64,000 nucleotides of DNA. Origin: Hymenobacter glacialis (GTDB taxonomy: Bacteria > Bacteroidota > Bacteroidia > Cytophagales > Hymenobacteraceae). Location of the stretch: NCBI RefSeq assembly GCF_001816165.1, contig NZ_MDZC01000021.1:32906-96905 (forward strand), given 5' to 3'. The notes under the pieces are model-generated. The model was not told where the DNA came from, made no database searches, and saw only the letters and a list, made by a program, of their open reading frames with translations. The translations under genes and the position numbers were made by a program. Shown piece by piece: positions 19,456 through 28,900 of the stretch; positions within the stretch are counted from its first letter, which is position 1, and the number at the start of each line of letters is the position of its first letter.

Positions 19456-22437
19456 ATGCAGCATTTCTTTTCACTACACCGCAAGGTTAGGGCCCGGCTT
19501 GGGCTGCTGGCGGCCGTTCTGCTTGTGGGGCTGGGCCTGATGCCGGAAACGGCGTCGGCCTCGCACATCCGCGCCGGCGACATCCAGGCCAAATCCGATA
19601 CCACGCTGCCCGTTGCGAACCGCAACCGCCGCCGGGTTTTCTTTAAAATGGTGCTTTACACCGACATCGTCGGCATTGGCGGGCAAACGCCGGCCAAGCA
19701 GCCCACGGCTACCATCTTCTTCGGCGACGGTACCTCGTCGTGCCTGGATGCCGTACCGCGGGCCGGCGGCGAGCGGTCTATTCCGGGCAATACGGACTCC
19801 GCGCTCAACATCTATTTCTTCGAGCATACCTATCCCTCGTCGGGGGAATTTACGGTTAGCTTCATTGGGGAAAACCGCAACGGTGGTGTGCTGAACATGG
19901 ATAATTCGATAAACCAATCGTTTTACATCAGCACTACGATTACCCTGGACCCGGCCCTGAACTTCAACAACTCACCCGTTCTCACCACACCGGCTATTGA
20001 TAAAGGCGCAACGGGGCAGGTGTTTTTGCACAACCCCGGTGGGTTCGACGCCGATGGTGACTCGCTTGCCTTTAAGCTACAGGACAGCCGCAAGGTAGCC
20101 CTGGGAGTGGAAGGCACCCTGGGCGCCCCCTGCACGCTCGGTAACGGAGGCGTGGCCACGGGCAACAACCGCCCCCTGCCGGTGACGGTGCCCAACTACC
20201 GGTTTCCGGCCGACCCCATTCTCACGGGCGGGGCCGCGGTGCAGGTGCCCTACGCCGGCGTGCCGGCCGGGCGGCCGGGCGAGGCGGCCATTTTTGTGCA
20301 GGACGTGAACACCGGGCAAATCACCTGGAATGCGCCCAGCCGGGCGGGCATTTACAACGTGGCCATGGTGGTGGAGGAGTGGCGGCGCACGCCCGCCGGC
20401 CGCCGCAAAATAGGGGAGGTGATTCGCGATATCCAGATTATCATAACCAACACCCCCAACCTGCGGCCCACCATCACCATTCCGGAGGACATTTGTGTGA
20501 TTGCGGGCGAAACCGTGACGAGGCAGGTGACGGCCGTGGACGGCGTGTCGCCCACCAGCCCGCAGACGCCGGTTACGCTGTTTGCTTTTTCGGGCATCAT
20601 TCCGCCCGCCACGTTCACCCAAACGGCTACCGGCCCGCCCACGGCGCGGGGCACGTTTGTGTGGCAAACACAGTGCAACAACGTGGCCCGGCTGCCCTAC
20701 CTGGTGGTGTTCAAGGCCCAGGACAATCCCTCGCCCGTGACGGCAGCCAACCCGCCGCTGATTGACGAGAAAACCTGGCGCATCACCGTAGTCGGCCCGC
20801 CGCCTCAGAACCTGCGCGCCGTCCCCGATGCCAGCACCGGCCTCAACCGCTCCCTGCTCACCTGGAACACCTACACGTGCGCCAACGCCCAGTTTATTCA
20901 CATCTACCGCAAGGAAAACCCCTCGGGCTTTGTGCCCGGCCCGTGCGAAACCGGCATTCCAGCCTCGTCGGGGTATGTGCGCATTGCCACCGTGCCGGCC
21001 AGTGCCACTTCCTTCACTGATAACAACACCAACGCCGGCGGCCAGAACCTGGGCCTGGAGCGGGGCAAAACGTACTGCTACCGCATCTATGCCGATTTCC
21101 CCGGGCCTGCGTTCGGGGCCAGCATTGCCTCGGCCGAAGCCTGTGCCAGCTTCGTGGGCCGCGCCGCCCAGCTCAAGAACGTGGACGTGGAAGTGACCAG
21201 CGCCACCCAGGGCCAGATAGCGGTGCGCTGGACGCAGCCCCGCCCCGCGGCGGGTACCGTGTTCGACGGCACGCCTTCGTTTGTGCTCTCGCGGGCCGAG
21301 GGCTTGGCGCCTACTGCTTTTGTGCCGGTGCGTACTTTCAACTCCCTCAACGACACGTCGTTTGTTGATACCGGCCTGAACACCTTGGACCGGCAGTACA
21401 CTTACCAGCTGGAGTTCATCCGCACCTTCGGCAACGGCAGCCTACCGGTGAGGGAAGTGGCCGCGCCCGCCAGCAGCGTGCGCGTAACGGTGGTGCCCAA
21501 CAACCCGCCCACCTCCTTCACCGTGAGCTGGACCTACCGCGTGCCGTGGGACAACTCGCTCAAGCCGGTGGTGATATACCGCCGCACGGGCACCACGGGG
21601 GCATTCGTGCAGATTGCCACGGCCCCCACCACCGCCACCGGCGGCACCTACCAGGACCGGGACGCCGCCCTGGTGAAGGGCCAGACTTACTGCTACTACG
21701 TGCGGACCGAGGGCCAGTACGCGCCCACCGGCTACCTCAGTTCCCTGCTCAACAAAAGCCAGGAGCAGTGCGCTGCCCTGATTGCCGCGCCGTGTACGCC
21801 GGTGCTGAGCTTAGCGCCCATCAACTGCGACAGCCTGGCAGCGCTGCCCGAATTCCCGGGCCTAAACCAGCGCTACGCCAACCGGCTCAGCTGGCGGGTG
21901 GGCGACTTGCCCGCCGGCTGCGACGCAAATATTGCCAGCTACCGCGTGTACTACCGGCCCACGGCCACGGGCGCCTTTGCCCTTATCGGCACCACGCCGC
22001 TCACTTCGTTTACCCACAACGACCTGGAGTTTTCGGGCGGGTGCTACGCCGTGCAGGCCGTGGCGGCTTCGGGCCTGGTGAGCGACACGAGCAACGTGGC
22101 GTGCCAGGACAACTGCGTGTTTTTTGTGCTGCCCAACATCTTCACGCCCACCGGCGACGGGGTCAACGACGTGTTCCGGCCCAAGAACAGCAGCCCGGTG
22201 CGGCGCATCCGCTTCCAGGCCTTCAACCGCTGGGGCGTGAAGGTTTTCGAGAACGTGACCACCTCCGCCGACCGCGTCCTCATCAACTGGACGGGTAACA
22301 ACCAAAGCGGCGAATCGGGCGCCAGCACCAGCACGCGGGTGTCAGGCGGCATTTACTACTACCTGGCCGAGGTGGAGTTTGCGGACTTTGCCAACACCAA
22401 GCGCACCTATAAGGGCTGGGTGGAAGTGGTGCGCTAG
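19456..22437 (+). CDS. Giant secreted protein with gliding-motility-associated C-terminal domain, paralog 2
   Basis: A 993-residue protein with the same order of parts as the preceding gene: signal peptide ending near SASHIRAGDIQ, PKD-like N-terminal half, fibronectin-like modules and a CHU_C/TIGR04131 C-terminal domain ending TYKGWVEVVR. The two proteins align along almost all their length. Several DNA blocks are virtually identical, notably 22126-22291 against 18878-19043. I use the ATG at 19456, since the frame further upstream lies beyond the terminator of paralog 1 and lacks a signal peptide. The pair looks like a tandem duplication. Export by the T9SS is expected. Confidence 0.88.
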   Translation: MQHFFSLHRKVRARLGLLAAVLLVGLGLMPETASASHIRAGDIQAKSDTTLPVANRNRRRVFFKMVLYTDIVGIGGQTPAKQPTATIFFGDGTSSCLDAVPRAGGERSIPGNTDSALNIYFFEHTYPSSGEFTVSFIGENRNGGVLNMDNSINQSFYISTTITLDPALNFNNSPVLTTPAIDKGATGQVFLHNPGGFDADGDSLAFKLQDSRKVALGVEGTLGAPCTLGNGGVATGNNRPLPVTVPNYRFPADPILTGGAAVQVPYAGVPAGRPGEAAIFVQDVNTGQITWNAPSRAGIYNVAMVVEEWRRTPAGRRKIGEVIRDIQIIITNTPNLRPTITIPEDICVIAGETVTRQVTAVDGVSPTSPQTPVTLFAFSGIIPPATFTQTATGPPTARGTFVWQTQCNNVARLPYLVVFKAQDNPSPVTAANPPLIDEKTWRITVVGPPPQNLRAVPDASTGLNRSLLTWNTYTCANAQFIHIYRKENPSGFVPGPCETGIPASSGYVRIATVPASATSFTDNNTNAGGQNLGLERGKTYCYRIYADFPGPAFGASIASAEACASFVGRAAQLKNVDVEVTSATQGQIAVRWTQPRPAAGTVFDGTPSFVLSRAEGLAPTAFVPVRTFNSLNDTSFVDTGLNTLDRQYTYQLEFIRTFGNGSLPVREVAAPASSVRVTVVPNNPPTSFTVSWTYRVPWDNSLKPVVIYRRTGTTGAFVQIATAPTTATGGTYQDRDAALVKGQTYCYYVRTEGQYAPTGYLSSLLNKSQEQCAALIAAPCTPVLSLAPINCDSLAALPEFPGLNQRYANRLSWRVGDLPAGCDANIASYRVYYRPTATGAFALIGTTPLTSFTHNDLEFSGGCYAVQAVAASGLVSDTSNVACQDNCVFFVLPNIFTPTGDGVNDVFRPKNSSPVRRIRFQAFNRWGVKVFENVTTSADRVLINWTGNNQSGESGASTSTRVSGGIYYYLAEVEFADFANTKRTYKGWVEVVR

Positions 22438-22467
22438 CACCGGGCCACGCTCACAGCCCGCACCCTG

Positions 22468-22498
22468 AAAAAGGCCACTCCGCAAGGGTGGCCTTTTT
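22468..22498 (+). terminator. Terminator after CHU_C paralog 2
   Basis: The stem AAAAAGGCCAC / GTGGCCTTTTT around CTCCGCAAGG ends in a T-run. It starts 31 bp after the stop and precedes fabD. Confidence 0.88.
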
Positions 22499-22640
22499 CG
22501 TGTTGATTTGTGCGAATGGCCGCTTTTGTGCAGCTTGCAGCCCCAACCGCTGCGGTGGTTGGCAGCCCGGCGGCCTGCTCAGTGGCCCGTTCCAATTCCT
22601 AACAACCTTCGACGTGAACCCGATTTCCGCTTCTGATTCT

Positions 22641-23519
22641 GTGAAAACCGCCATCGTATTTCCTGGCCAGGGCAGCCAGTTTCCGGGCATGGCCCGCGAG
22701 CTGTTCGACCAAAACCTGGAAGCCCGGGCCCTGCTCACGCAGGCCAACGACATTCTGGGCTTTAGCCTGACCACCATCATGTTTACGGGTTCCGACGAGG
22801 ACCTGCGCCGTACCGACGTAACCCAGCCCGCCATCTTCGTGCATTCGGTGGCTCAGTTTGTGGCCCGCCCGGAGCTGCGGCCCGCCATGACGGCCGGCCA
22901 CTCCCTGGGCGAGTTCTCGGCGCTGGTGGCCGCGGGCGTGCTGCGCTTTGAGGACGCGCTGCCGCTGGTGGCCCGCCGCGCCCAGGCCATGCAGGCCGCC
23001 TGCGAGGAGCAGCCCGGCACCATGGCTGCCATTCTGGGCTTGGACGATGCCACCGTGGAACGCATTTGCCAGGAGATTTCGAGCGCGGGCCACGTGGTGG
23101 TGGCCGCCAACTACAACTGCCCCGGCCAGCTCGTTATTTCGGGTTCGGCCGAGGGCGTGGCCGCCGCCTGCGAGGCCCTGAAAGCCGCCGGCGCCAAGCG
23201 CGCTTTGCCGCTGCCCGTGGGAGGAGCTTTCCACTCGCCCCTGATGCAGAGCGCCGCCGCCGCCCTGGCCGAGGCCATCGAGAAAACCACCTTCAACGAG
23301 GCCCGCTGCCCCGTGTACCAGAACGTGGACGCGCTGCCCCACTCGTCGCCGGCCGAAATCAAGGCCAACCTGCTGCGCCAGCTCACCGCGCCCGTGCGCT
23401 GGACCCAGGCCGTGCAGCACATGGCCGCCGATGGCGCCACCGAGTTTGTGGAATGCGGGCCTGGCAAGGTGCTGCAGGGGCTGGTGAAAAAGATTGTGCC
23501 CACGGCCGTAATCGGGTAA
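22641..23519 (+). CDS. fabD: Malonyl-CoA:ACP transacylase
   Basis: A 292-residue cytoplasmic enzyme that loads malonate onto acyl carrier protein for fatty-acid synthesis. The N-terminus is KTAIVFPGQGSQFPGM. The nucleophile is Ser88 in AGHSLGEFSAL, the catalytic His lies in GGAFHSPLM, and FVECGPGKVLQGL follows near the end. I prefer the GTG at 22641, which gives the usual family start. An in-frame GTG at 22614 would add nine residues. The next gene begins with GTG directly after the stop codon, which suggests translational coupling. Confidence 0.93.
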   Translation: MKTAIVFPGQGSQFPGMARELFDQNLEARALLTQANDILGFSLTTIMFTGSDEDLRRTDVTQPAIFVHSVAQFVARPELRPAMTAGHSLGEFSALVAAGVLRFEDALPLVARRAQAMQAACEEQPGTMAAILGLDDATVERICQEISSAGHVVVAANYNCPGQLVISGSAEGVAAACEALKAAGAKRALPLPVGGAFHSPLMQSAAAALAEAIEKTTFNEARCPVYQNVDALPHSSPAEIKANLLRQLTAPVRWTQAVQHMAADGATEFVECGPGKVLQGLVKKIVPTAVIG

Positions 23520-24746
23520 GTGGGGCCGCGCGTGGGGGAGAAGGGGCAGTGGTTTGGCTGGTTGGTGGCATGGGCGCTGCTGGTGCAGCTTGGCCTGTAT
23601 GCCTGGGCCACGGCCCCCGGCCTGGCCGGCACCGCCGATTCGGGCTTTTACCTGCACGCCGCCGATACGCTGCGGGCCAGCGGCCACCTGCTCAACCCCG
23701 ATGGTACGGCCTACCGCTACTGGCCGCCGCTGTACCCCGTGCTGCTGGCGTTGGGCGGCAGCTTGGGGGCGTTGCGAATATTGCATGGTGTGGCTCTGGC
23801 AATGAGCCTGTTGGCCTGGAGCCAGCTGGGGCGGCAGCTGTTGCCCCGAGCTGCCGCGTTGGTGTTGCCCTGGGCGCTGGCCCTGAGCACGCCTTGGCTG
23901 GTGGTGAGCAAGTTTGTGTGGGGCGAAACCGTGTTTCTGGCCCTGGTGGCGGGCTACGTGCTGGCTCTGTTCCGGGGGCTGCAAACGTGGCGCGGCCAGT
24001 GGTGGGCAGCCGCTACGGCCGTGGGATTTCTGCTGCCGTTGCAGCGCACGGCGGGGCTTTTCCTGCTGGCCGGCCTGGCCCTGGGATTGGTGGTGCAGCA
24101 CAAGCAGCTGGCGCCAAAGCAGCGGCTGCTGGTGGCCGGCCATTTTGTGCTCACGGGCCTGGGCGGTCTGGCCTGGCACTTCTACGCCCTGCTGCTGGCC
24201 GCGCCCACCGTGTACAAGCTGAACCAAGGCTGGGCGCAGTTCTTCAGCTCTGCCGCCGATTACGGCTTTGTGTTGAGCCGGTGGCTGGTGCCGGTGCGCG
24301 CCGCCTGGCGGCCCGAGCTGACAGCGGTTTGGGCGCTGGCACTGGCGGGCCTGCTGGCCTGGCTATGGCCCCGGAATGCGGGCCTGAAAGAACGCCGGCT
24401 GGCCCCGCCTGCTATTGCGCCGTGGGTCCGGCATTTTCCCGCTGTGCTGTGGGTGGCTGTCGCCTTTTTCCTGTTGTTGCTGCTCGTTGCCACCACGTTT
24501 ACCCGCAGCGCCGCCGGCCTCTACGATGCCGAGCGGTACGCCAGTGTGCTCTTCGGGCCGGTGGTGGTGTTGGGTCTGCTGGGAGTGGGGCGCTGGTTTA
24601 CATCGCCGCTAGGTAGTAAAAAGTGGCTTTCCTGGCTGGTGATGGGGATAGTGGGATTATGGCTGGCTTACTCTGCTGGCCGCGCTGGCAGCAATGCCGC
24701 TGCGTTGCGCCAGTTGGCTCCTCTGAAGTTGCATGAGGGCAAGTAA
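23520..24746 (+). CDS. Multi-pass membrane protein, glycosyltransferase 39/PMT-like
   Basis: A 408-residue integral membrane protein starting with GTG immediately after the fabD stop. There are about ten hydrophobic helices. The first extracytoplasmic loop has TADSGFYLHAADTLRASG, with an acidic residue after helix 1. It is followed by YWPPLYPVLLALGG, a layout typical of dolichyl-phosphate-mannose/ArnT-like (GT39, RgtA-D) transferases that use lipid-linked sugars. This assignment rests on architecture only. The donor and acceptor are unknown. The gene ends at a palindromic repeat. Confidence 0.65.
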   Translation: MGPRVGEKGQWFGWLVAWALLVQLGLYAWATAPGLAGTADSGFYLHAADTLRASGHLLNPDGTAYRYWPPLYPVLLALGGSLGALRILHGVALAMSLLAWSQLGRQLLPRAAALVLPWALALSTPWLVVSKFVWGETVFLALVAGYVLALFRGLQTWRGQWWAAATAVGFLLPLQRTAGLFLLAGLALGLVVQHKQLAPKQRLLVAGHFVLTGLGGLAWHFYALLLAAPTVYKLNQGWAQFFSSAADYGFVLSRWLVPVRAAWRPELTAVWALALAGLLAWLWPRNAGLKERRLAPPAIAPWVRHFPAVLWVAVAFFLLLLLVATTFTRSAAGLYDAERYASVLFGPVVVLGLLGVGRWFTSPLGSKKWLSWLVMGIVGLWLAYSAGRAGSNAAALRQLAPLKLHEGK

Positions 24747-24750
24747 TAAA

Positions 24751-24849
24751 AATCCCTGTCATGCTGAGCGCAGCGAAGCATCCTATCAGGGCCGAACAAT
24801 TCGTTCAGCGGTGAGAGGATGCTTCGCTGCGCTCAGCATGACAGGGATT
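24751..24849. repeat. REP-like palindromic element, copy C
   Basis: This is the best-preserved copy. AATCCCTGTCATGCTGAGCG begins one arm, and the other ends CGCTCAGCATGACAGGGATT. The arms extend through CAGCGAAGCATCCT and AGGATGCTTCGCTG. It sits between convergent genes and may also act as a terminator. Confidence 0.95.
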
Positions 24850-24900
24850 AAGGCGGTTTTTACTCAGGCCCACCTTAGCACCACTACCAATAGACCCAAC

Positions 24901-25872
24901 CTACCAGAACCTATTAGTACACACTACCTGCGCCTTTTTCTTGAGCCGCAGGCCCACCAAAATTTCGTGGCTGCCGCCGTTGTAGCCGGCCAGTTCGGAA
25001 AGGCCCGCATCGTAGGAATAGCCCAGCGTATACTGTTCATAGCTGAGGCCCACCATGGCCACGGCCGAGTCGAAGGCGCGCCACGACACGCCGGCCCAGA
25101 GCAGGTCCTGGTACTTGAGCTTGGCGTTAATGTCAACGGAGAGCGGGGCCGGGTTCACGGCTTTCACCAGCACCGATGGCACCAGCGACCAGTCGTCGTT
25201 GATGGGTAGCCGCACGCCGGCCGTGGCAAAGTAGTGCCGCTTTAGGAAGTTGCCGGGCGCGCCCTCGCCCATGGAGTTGGGGCCGTAGGAAAACTTGAGC
25301 TGGTTGCCCAGCAGCTGCGCGCCCGACACGCCCACGTAAAACTTGGAGCTGTACATCCAGGCACCTACCGAGGCATCGGGCACCCGCGAAGCAGAGCTGG
25401 CGGCCCGGGTCGTGCGGTCGAAAAACTGCAGCTGCTGGCCATCAACGGCAAACTGCTGCATGCCTGCCGTCACGCCCAGCGCCAGCCGCAGGTCGGGCGT
25501 GAGCACCATGTTGTAGGCGTAGGAGAGGTAGGCGCCGGCCCGGCTTGTGGGCCCGGTCACGTCGTTGTACACGATGCCGCCCACCGCGTGAAACGGCCGG
25601 CGCAGGTCGCGGATGGTGCGCTTGGGGGTGCTGCGCCACTTGCCCAGCGAGGAGCTGGCGCTGGCGTAGTAGGTTTTGGGCGCGCCCTCCAAGCCTGTCC
25701 ACTGGGTGCGGTGGCTGAGCTTGATGTCGATGTAGTCCTCTACGCCCGTTGCGCCGGGGTTGAGGATGTAGTTGTTGTTCATGTACTGGCTGTACTGCGC
25801 CTGCTGCTGGGCCCAGGCGGGCGCAGCGGCCAGCAGCAGCGGAAGCAGTAGTAGGATTAGAGCTCTTTTCAT
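24901..25872 (-). CDS. PorP/SprF family T9SS membrane protein
   Basis: A 323-residue outer-membrane protein. The signal peptide (MKRALILLLLPLLLAAAPAWA) is followed by QQQAQYSQYMNNNYILNPG, the opening typical of PorP/SprF proteins. Barrel strands follow (LAGYNGGSHEILVGLRL near the end). In Flavobacterium, SprF is needed to export the adhesin SprB, and PorP/SprF genes commonly sit directly after a CHU_C-type cargo gene. That is the case here, with the 1532-residue Ig-repeat protein 75 bp upstream on the same strand. The two are likely a cargo/partner pair. Confidence 0.93.
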   Translation of the reverse strand: MKRALILLLLPLLLAAAPAWAQQQAQYSQYMNNNYILNPGATGVEDYIDIKLSHRTQWTGLEGAPKTYYASASSSLGKWRSTPKRTIRDLRRPFHAVGGIVYNDVTGPTSRAGAYLSYAYNMVLTPDLRLALGVTAGMQQFAVDGQQLQFFDRTTRAASSASRVPDASVGAWMYSSKFYVGVSGAQLLGNQLKFSYGPNSMGEGAPGNFLKRHYFATAGVRLPINDDWSLVPSVLVKAVNPAPLSVDINAKLKYQDLLWAGVSWRAFDSAVAMVGLSYEQYTLGYSYDAGLSELAGYNGGSHEILVGLRLKKKAQVVCTNRFW

Positions 25873-25947
25873 AACAGGAATGGCCTTAGCGTCAATCTAT
25901 CCAGGAAGTAGGTAGTCCGGCGACAACGACTGCCACCGGACGCACTG

Positions 25948-28900
25948 TTAATACAAAATCGTAATCGAGCCGCTGTAGGACCGGCCCAGCGGACCCTTCG
26001 TAACCACCACGTAGTAGTAGGTGCCCACCGCTGCGGGCTGGCCGTTGATGTCGCCGCGCCACTCGTTGGCCCGGCTGTAGTTGTTGGCCGAGAAAACCTG
26101 GTTGCCCCAACGGTTGAACACGGTCACCGTGTTGTCCGGGAATTGCTCGATGAACTCAATCTGCCAGGTGTCGTCGCGCCCGTCGTTGTTGGGCGTGAAG
26201 GCGTTGGGGATGCGAATGGGGGGGCGCACCACCACCGTAACTTGGTCAGAGTCGGTGCAGCCGTCTGCCCCGGCCGACAGGGTGTAGGTCGTGGTTACGG
26301 TAGGCGAGGCAGTGGGCCGCAACGGGTCGTTGGGCCGGAAGGTGAGGCTGGCCGACGGCGTCCACGTCACGGGGTAAATGCCATCGGCGCGGCCTTCCAG
26401 CGTTACGGAGGTGCCCGCCAGAATCTCCTTGTCGGGGCCGGCATCCACATCCACCGGCGGCTGAATGCGCACCGTTACGCCATTGGACACAACCTCAACG
26501 GGCTGGCCGCAGGCGTTGGTGGTGCGCAGCCGCAGCGTCACCGTCTGGCCCTCGCGCAGTGTGGTGCTGGTGAACACCGGACGCGTCTCGCCCGCCACAT
26601 CGGCGCCGTTTACCTGCCACTGGTATTGAGGAGCCGAGCCGGGTTCGGTCACGGTGGCGATGCTGAACGTAATCGGCGCACCCAGGCAAACGGGCCCGCC
26701 CGGCTGGAACGTAATCAGCAGAGTAGGCGCCGGCGTGGGCGTGCGCGTCACCGTGACGGAGGCCGAAGCCGGGCCCGTGCTGCACAGCCCCGCCGTGGGC
26801 GTCACCGTCACCCGCACCACGTCGCCGGTCACTACCGTGCTATTCGTGAAGATAGGCCCGCTGGCCACGGCTACATTATTGACAAACCACTGAAAAGTAG
26901 GGCTGGCGCCCGCGTTGGTGGCCACCGCCGTAAAGGTCAGCGGAGTGCCGGGACACACCACGGGCGGAGTAGCCAGGGTCACAGCAGTCGTTGCCAGGGG
27001 CTGCACCTGTATTGTCACCGCTTTAGAAACTGCTGTGCTGCAGGTGCCGGTACCCGAAGTTACCCGGCGTCGGAAGTAAGTGGTGGCCGAGAGCGGGCCG
27101 GGGGAATAGTTAGGCCCGTTGGCGTTCGCTATGGCACTCCAGCTTAAGTTATCCAAAGAAGACTCCCACTGATACGCAAACGTGCCGGTGCCGCCACTAG
27201 CCGGGTCGCTGCTGCTGAGCGGGGCTGGTGTGGCGCCTGCGCAGATGGTTTGGTCGGCCGCAATGGTACCGGCCACCAGTGCCGGCAGCACCGTGAGGGT
27301 GACGGAGGGCGTAATCTCCGGCCCGCACAGCCCGGAGCTAACCCGGCGCCGGAAGGAGGTGGTAGCCGTGAGCGGACCGGGAGCATAGGTTTCGCCAGTA
27401 GCGCCGGCAATGGCCGTCCAAGGACCGTTATCCGTCGGCGACGATTCCCATTGGAAAGCAAGCGTGCCGGTGCCACCCGTGGCCGGGGCGGTGCTGGTGA
27501 GTGGGGCTGGGGTGGTGCCCGGGCACAGCGTCTGGCTGGCGCCAATGGTGCCAGCAGTCAACGCCGGCGTCACGGTGATGGTGACCACGTTGGAGAAAAC
27601 GGGAGCACAGGCAGTGCCCGCGCTGGCCTGACGCCGGAAGAACGTAGTAACCGTGAGCGCTCCAGGGGCATACGTCAACCCATTAGCCCCACCAATGTTG
27701 CTCCAGGTAGTGTTGTCCGGCGACGACTGCCATTGGTAGGCAATGGCACCCGCACCGCCAGCAGCCGGAGCGGTGCTCGTGAGTGGTGCAACGGGGCTGC
27801 CAGCGCACAGGGCCTGGCTGGCCGCAATGCTACCAGCCGTTACGGCGGGCTCTACGGTCACTTTCACCACATTGGAGGGCGGAGCAATGCAGATACCGGA
27901 ACGTACCTGGCGCCGGAAAAAGGTGGTGACTGAAAGCTGGCCGGGCGCAAAGGTCTCGCCGGTAGCGCCCGCAACAGCGGTCCAGGTAGTGTTGTCGGGC
28001 GAAGATTCCCACTGGTAGGCAAACGTGCCGGTGCCGCCCGTGGCCGGGGCGGTGCTGGTGAGCGGGGCGGCGGGCGTGCCAGCGCATAAGTTCTGGTCAG
28101 CGGCGATGCTGCCCGTCGTCAGCGCCGGCGTCACGGTGATGGTAACGACGTTGGAGAAAACTGGTGTGCAGGCCGTACCGGAGCTGGCCCGGCGCCGGAA
28201 GTTGGTGGTAGTGGCTACCTGGCCTGGCGCATAAGTTGCCCCGGTGGCGCCCCCAATGGGTGTCCACGTCACGTTATCCGCAGATGACTCCCACTGGTAG
28301 TCAATGTTGCCCGCGCCGCCCGTGGCTGGCGTTTCGCTGGTGAGGGGAGCGGCAGGCGTGCCCGCGCAAAGGGCTTGGCTAGCAGCAATGGTACCTGCCG
28401 TCAGGGCGGGTACTATGGTTATCGTTACTACGTTGGAAGGCGGGGTGGTGCAGGGGCCGGAGCTCACCTGGCGCCGGAAGGAAGTGGTAACCGTAAGCGG
28501 GCCGGGGGTATAGGTAGCGGCCGTAGCACCGGCGATGGCTGTCCAGGGGCCGGTGGCCGTTGGAGAAGATTCCCACTGGTACGCAAACGTGCCAGTGCCG
28601 CCCGTGGCTGGGGTAGCGCTGGTGAGCGGGGCAGCGGGGCTGCCGGCGCACACGGTCTGGTCGGCGGCAATGCTGCCCGTCGTCAGCGCCGGCGTCACCG
28701 TGATGGCTACCGAGGGGGCAGTAGGTACGGATTCACAATAGAGGCCTGATTGGTCAGGCAGCAGTAACTGAGCGAGCCGACGGAAATAAGTTATGCCAAC
28801 CGGGAGCGAATTTGGCGGCGTGTAGCTGGGCCCGGTGGCTCCGCTGATGTTTGTAAAAGTTGTGTTATCCGATGAGGATTGCCACTGGTAAACGAGCGGC

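Noticed and set aside
22599..24227. 542-residue open frame on the minus strand opposite fabD and the glycosyltransferase gene
   Set aside because: The composition is dominated by Gly, Gln, His and Arg, typical of antisense frames in GC-rich genes, and both genes on the other strand are well supported.
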